In this document: in pieces, positions 63,009 to 64,000 of the stretch | Position numbering within the stretch: position 1 is the first letter of the stretch | Layout of the letters: each line of letters opens with the position of its first letter | The notes under the pieces: generated by a model | What the model was told of the DNA's origin: nothing | The model's database searches: none | What the model saw: the letters and a program-made list of their open reading frames with translations, nothing else | Program-made: the position numbers and the translations under genes | Source: Roseburia zhanii | GTDB taxonomy: Bacteria > Bacillota > Clostridia > Lachnospirales > Lachnospiraceae | Assembly (NCBI RefSeq): GCF_014287635.1 | Contig: NZ_JACOPH010000001.1 | Span: forward strand, 310,001-374,000 | DNA: 64,000 bases | Direction of reading: 5' to 3'

Positions 63009-64000
63009 ATATAAAAGAGTCAGAAGGTAGAAATCCAGCATCACACCTAAAGAATGCTTTGGAATATATCCAGAATCCGGATAAGACAGAAGAATGTGTA
63101 CTGGTGGGCGGTATTAACTGCCTGCCGGATACAGCATTTGAGCAGATGGAAGAGACAAAGAATATATTTCATAAGACAGGTAAAAGACAAGGCTATCATG
63201 TGATTATATCGTTTTCGCCGGAAGAAAAAGTAACTGCGGAACAGGCAATGTACGTCCTGGAACACTTTGCGAAGGCTGTGCTTGGCGATGATTATGAAGC
63301 TGTGTATGCAGTCCATACTGACAGGGAACATATGCATGGGCATCTGATCTGGAACAGTGTCAGCATGACAACCGGCAAGAAATACAATTCACCTAAAAGC
63401 AACTGGAAGAACCATCTCCAGCCTATTACAAATAAATATTGTGATGAACTTGGACTTTCCATTATGCCGGCAGAGTACAGCAGGAATCCAAAAAATATCA
63501 GCAGGGACAAGTGGGAAAAGGAAATGTCAATGAAAGAGATAATTCTAAGGGATGCCAAGATGTGTGCATATGCAGCCGGGAATGTGGAGCATTTTAAATA
63601 TATGATGAAAAGACTTGGATATGTATTTAAGAAAGACGCATGGATGGAGGTGCAGGCACCGGGATTTCGGTATTATCATAAACTGGCAAAGCTGGACGAG
63701 ATGTTTTCAGAAGATATGTTACGGCATTATGTGGATATGCCTTGGATGGCAAAGCCTTACTTTTATTCGTCGGATATCAGGAGACTACACAGGGCGAAGC
63801 TGTCACCATTCCAGAAGAAGTTTTATGCAAAGCTATACAGATTAAGGGTTGTAGAACAGAAGCGTTTTGTAGTTTGTGGAGCAAAGTATGCAGAGGATTT
63901 GAAGCGGTTTCATCAGTTACAGGATGAATATCTGCTGCTTGTGAATAATGACATCAAAAGTATTGTGGAGCTTATGGATTTCATAAGTGAGAAAGAAGAT
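62987..64000 (+). CDS. mobA: Relaxase, MobA/VirD2 (MOBP) type (partial at the right edge)
   Basis: 338 codons open to the window end. The N-terminus (MAITKILNIKESEGRNPASH, then LKNALEYIQNPDKTEE) and the HUH motif VHTDREHMHGHLIWNSV (His110, Asp112, His115, His117, His119) are typical of MOBP relaxases of Firmicutes mobilizable elements. FHKTGKRQGYHVIISFSPEE gives motif context. It differs from the MobV relaxase of element 1. Start chosen by the overlap with mobC and GGGAGG upstream. Confidence 0.9.
   Translation, partial: MAITKILNIKESEGRNPASHLKNALEYIQNPDKTEECVLVGGINCLPDTAFEQMEETKNIFHKTGKRQGYHVIISFSPEEKVTAEQAMYVLEHFAKAVLGDDYEAVYAVHTDREHMHGHLIWNSVSMTTGKKYNSPKSNWKNHLQPITNKYCDELGLSIMPAEYSRNPKNISRDKWEKEMSMKEIILRDAKMCAYAAGNVEHFKYMMKRLGYVFKKDAWMEVQAPGFRYYHKLAKLDEMFSEDMLRHYVDMPWMAKPYFYSSDIRRLHRAKLSPFQKKFYAKLYRLRVVEQKRFVVCGAKYAEDLKRFHQLQDEYLLLVNNDIKSIVELMDFISEKED

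Larger units (their letters stand above)
59182..64000 (-). mobile_element. Integrative mobilizable element 2 (partial, continues beyond the window)
   Basis: Starts at the second attachment core with a terminator, subterminal repeats (TGCTACTAAT and TTGCTACTAAT, 59255-59275) and an integrase gene facing the end. A Xre regulator, an Xis-like protein, a hairpin array, a candidate oriT, a MobC-like protein and a relaxase follow. The gene plan parallels element 1 with divergent sequence. The far end is not seen. Confidence 0.75.

Overview
The window looks like chromosome of a spore-forming, Gram-positive anaerobe of the Clostridia, most probably Lachnospiraceae. The evidence is the FabK/FabT-type fatty-acid operon, the yabO-yabP-yabQ-divIC-spoIIE-tilS-hpt-ftsH synteny of spore-forming Firmicutes, a T-box and a SAM-I leader, SpoIIID and CotS, AT-rich A-type promoters, and strong GGAGG ribosome-binding sites. 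I could not fix the genus from sequence alone.

Region by region. 1-3.6 kb is accessory: a ParE/Phd-type toxin-antitoxin pair, a 5' group II intron scar, a secreted acidic protein interrupted by an in-frame stop, and an ECF sigma factor with its membrane partner. 3.6-11.4 kb is a fatty-acid operon (acpP, fabK, fabD, fabG, fabF, fabZ, fused accD-accA, fabH, fabT). It has a perfectly spaced promoter, an overlapping candidate FabT operator, and no accB or accC. 11.5-18.4 kb holds an HD-GYP phosphodiesterase, SAM-I riboswitch-metK, a two-component system, a pseudouridine synthase and an AI-2E-type exporter. 18.4-23.4 kb holds an intact MATE exporter, an Rpn-type nuclease, and a decaying pair (MATE pseudogene plus a cytidylate-kinase-like gene that has lost its P-loop) behind a tandem stem-loop leader. 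23.4-30.9 kb holds T-box-proS-cca, cotS, a PEGA lipoprotein and a phosphoglucomutase. 30.9-38.7 kb is the HU and sporulation/division block. 39-50.5 kb holds carbohydrate genes (GH13, GH36 alpha-galactosidase, GPH symporter, fructokinase, FucO-type dehydrogenase), two tRNAs, spoIIID and guaA. Palindromic MITE-like repeats are scattered between genes.

50.45 kb to the end is mobile DNA stacked at the 3' end of guaA. Element 1 (about 8.7 kb) carries a Xre repressor, an Xis-like protein, a tyrosine integrase, an accessory DNA-binding protein, a RepA-like ATPase, a MobV relaxase, TnpV, and cargo consisting of an attenuated ABC-F ATPase and a lincosamide-type nucleotidyltransferase. It is bounded by GAGTTTGA[A/G]TAA core sites. 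Element 2 starts at the second core and runs off the window. It has a frameshifted integrase, a possible small RNA, a Xre repressor, an Xis-like protein, an 11-unit hairpin array, a candidate oriT, a MobC-like protein and a MOBP-like relaxase.

How the genes fit together: the fab block makes acyl-ACP under a repressor encoded at its own end. Three sporulation genes each carry a promoter matching the stage expected of them (Spo0A/sigma-A for spoIIE, sigma-E for spoIIID, sigma-K for cotS). The two mobile elements share one body plan (divergent Xre/Xis control region with repeated operators, integrase, MobC-like protein, relaxase), so they are related integrative mobilizable elements that use one attachment site in tandem. 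The least explained structures are the GC-rich hairpin array with its adjacent oriT-like palindrome, and the small structured transcript of element 2.
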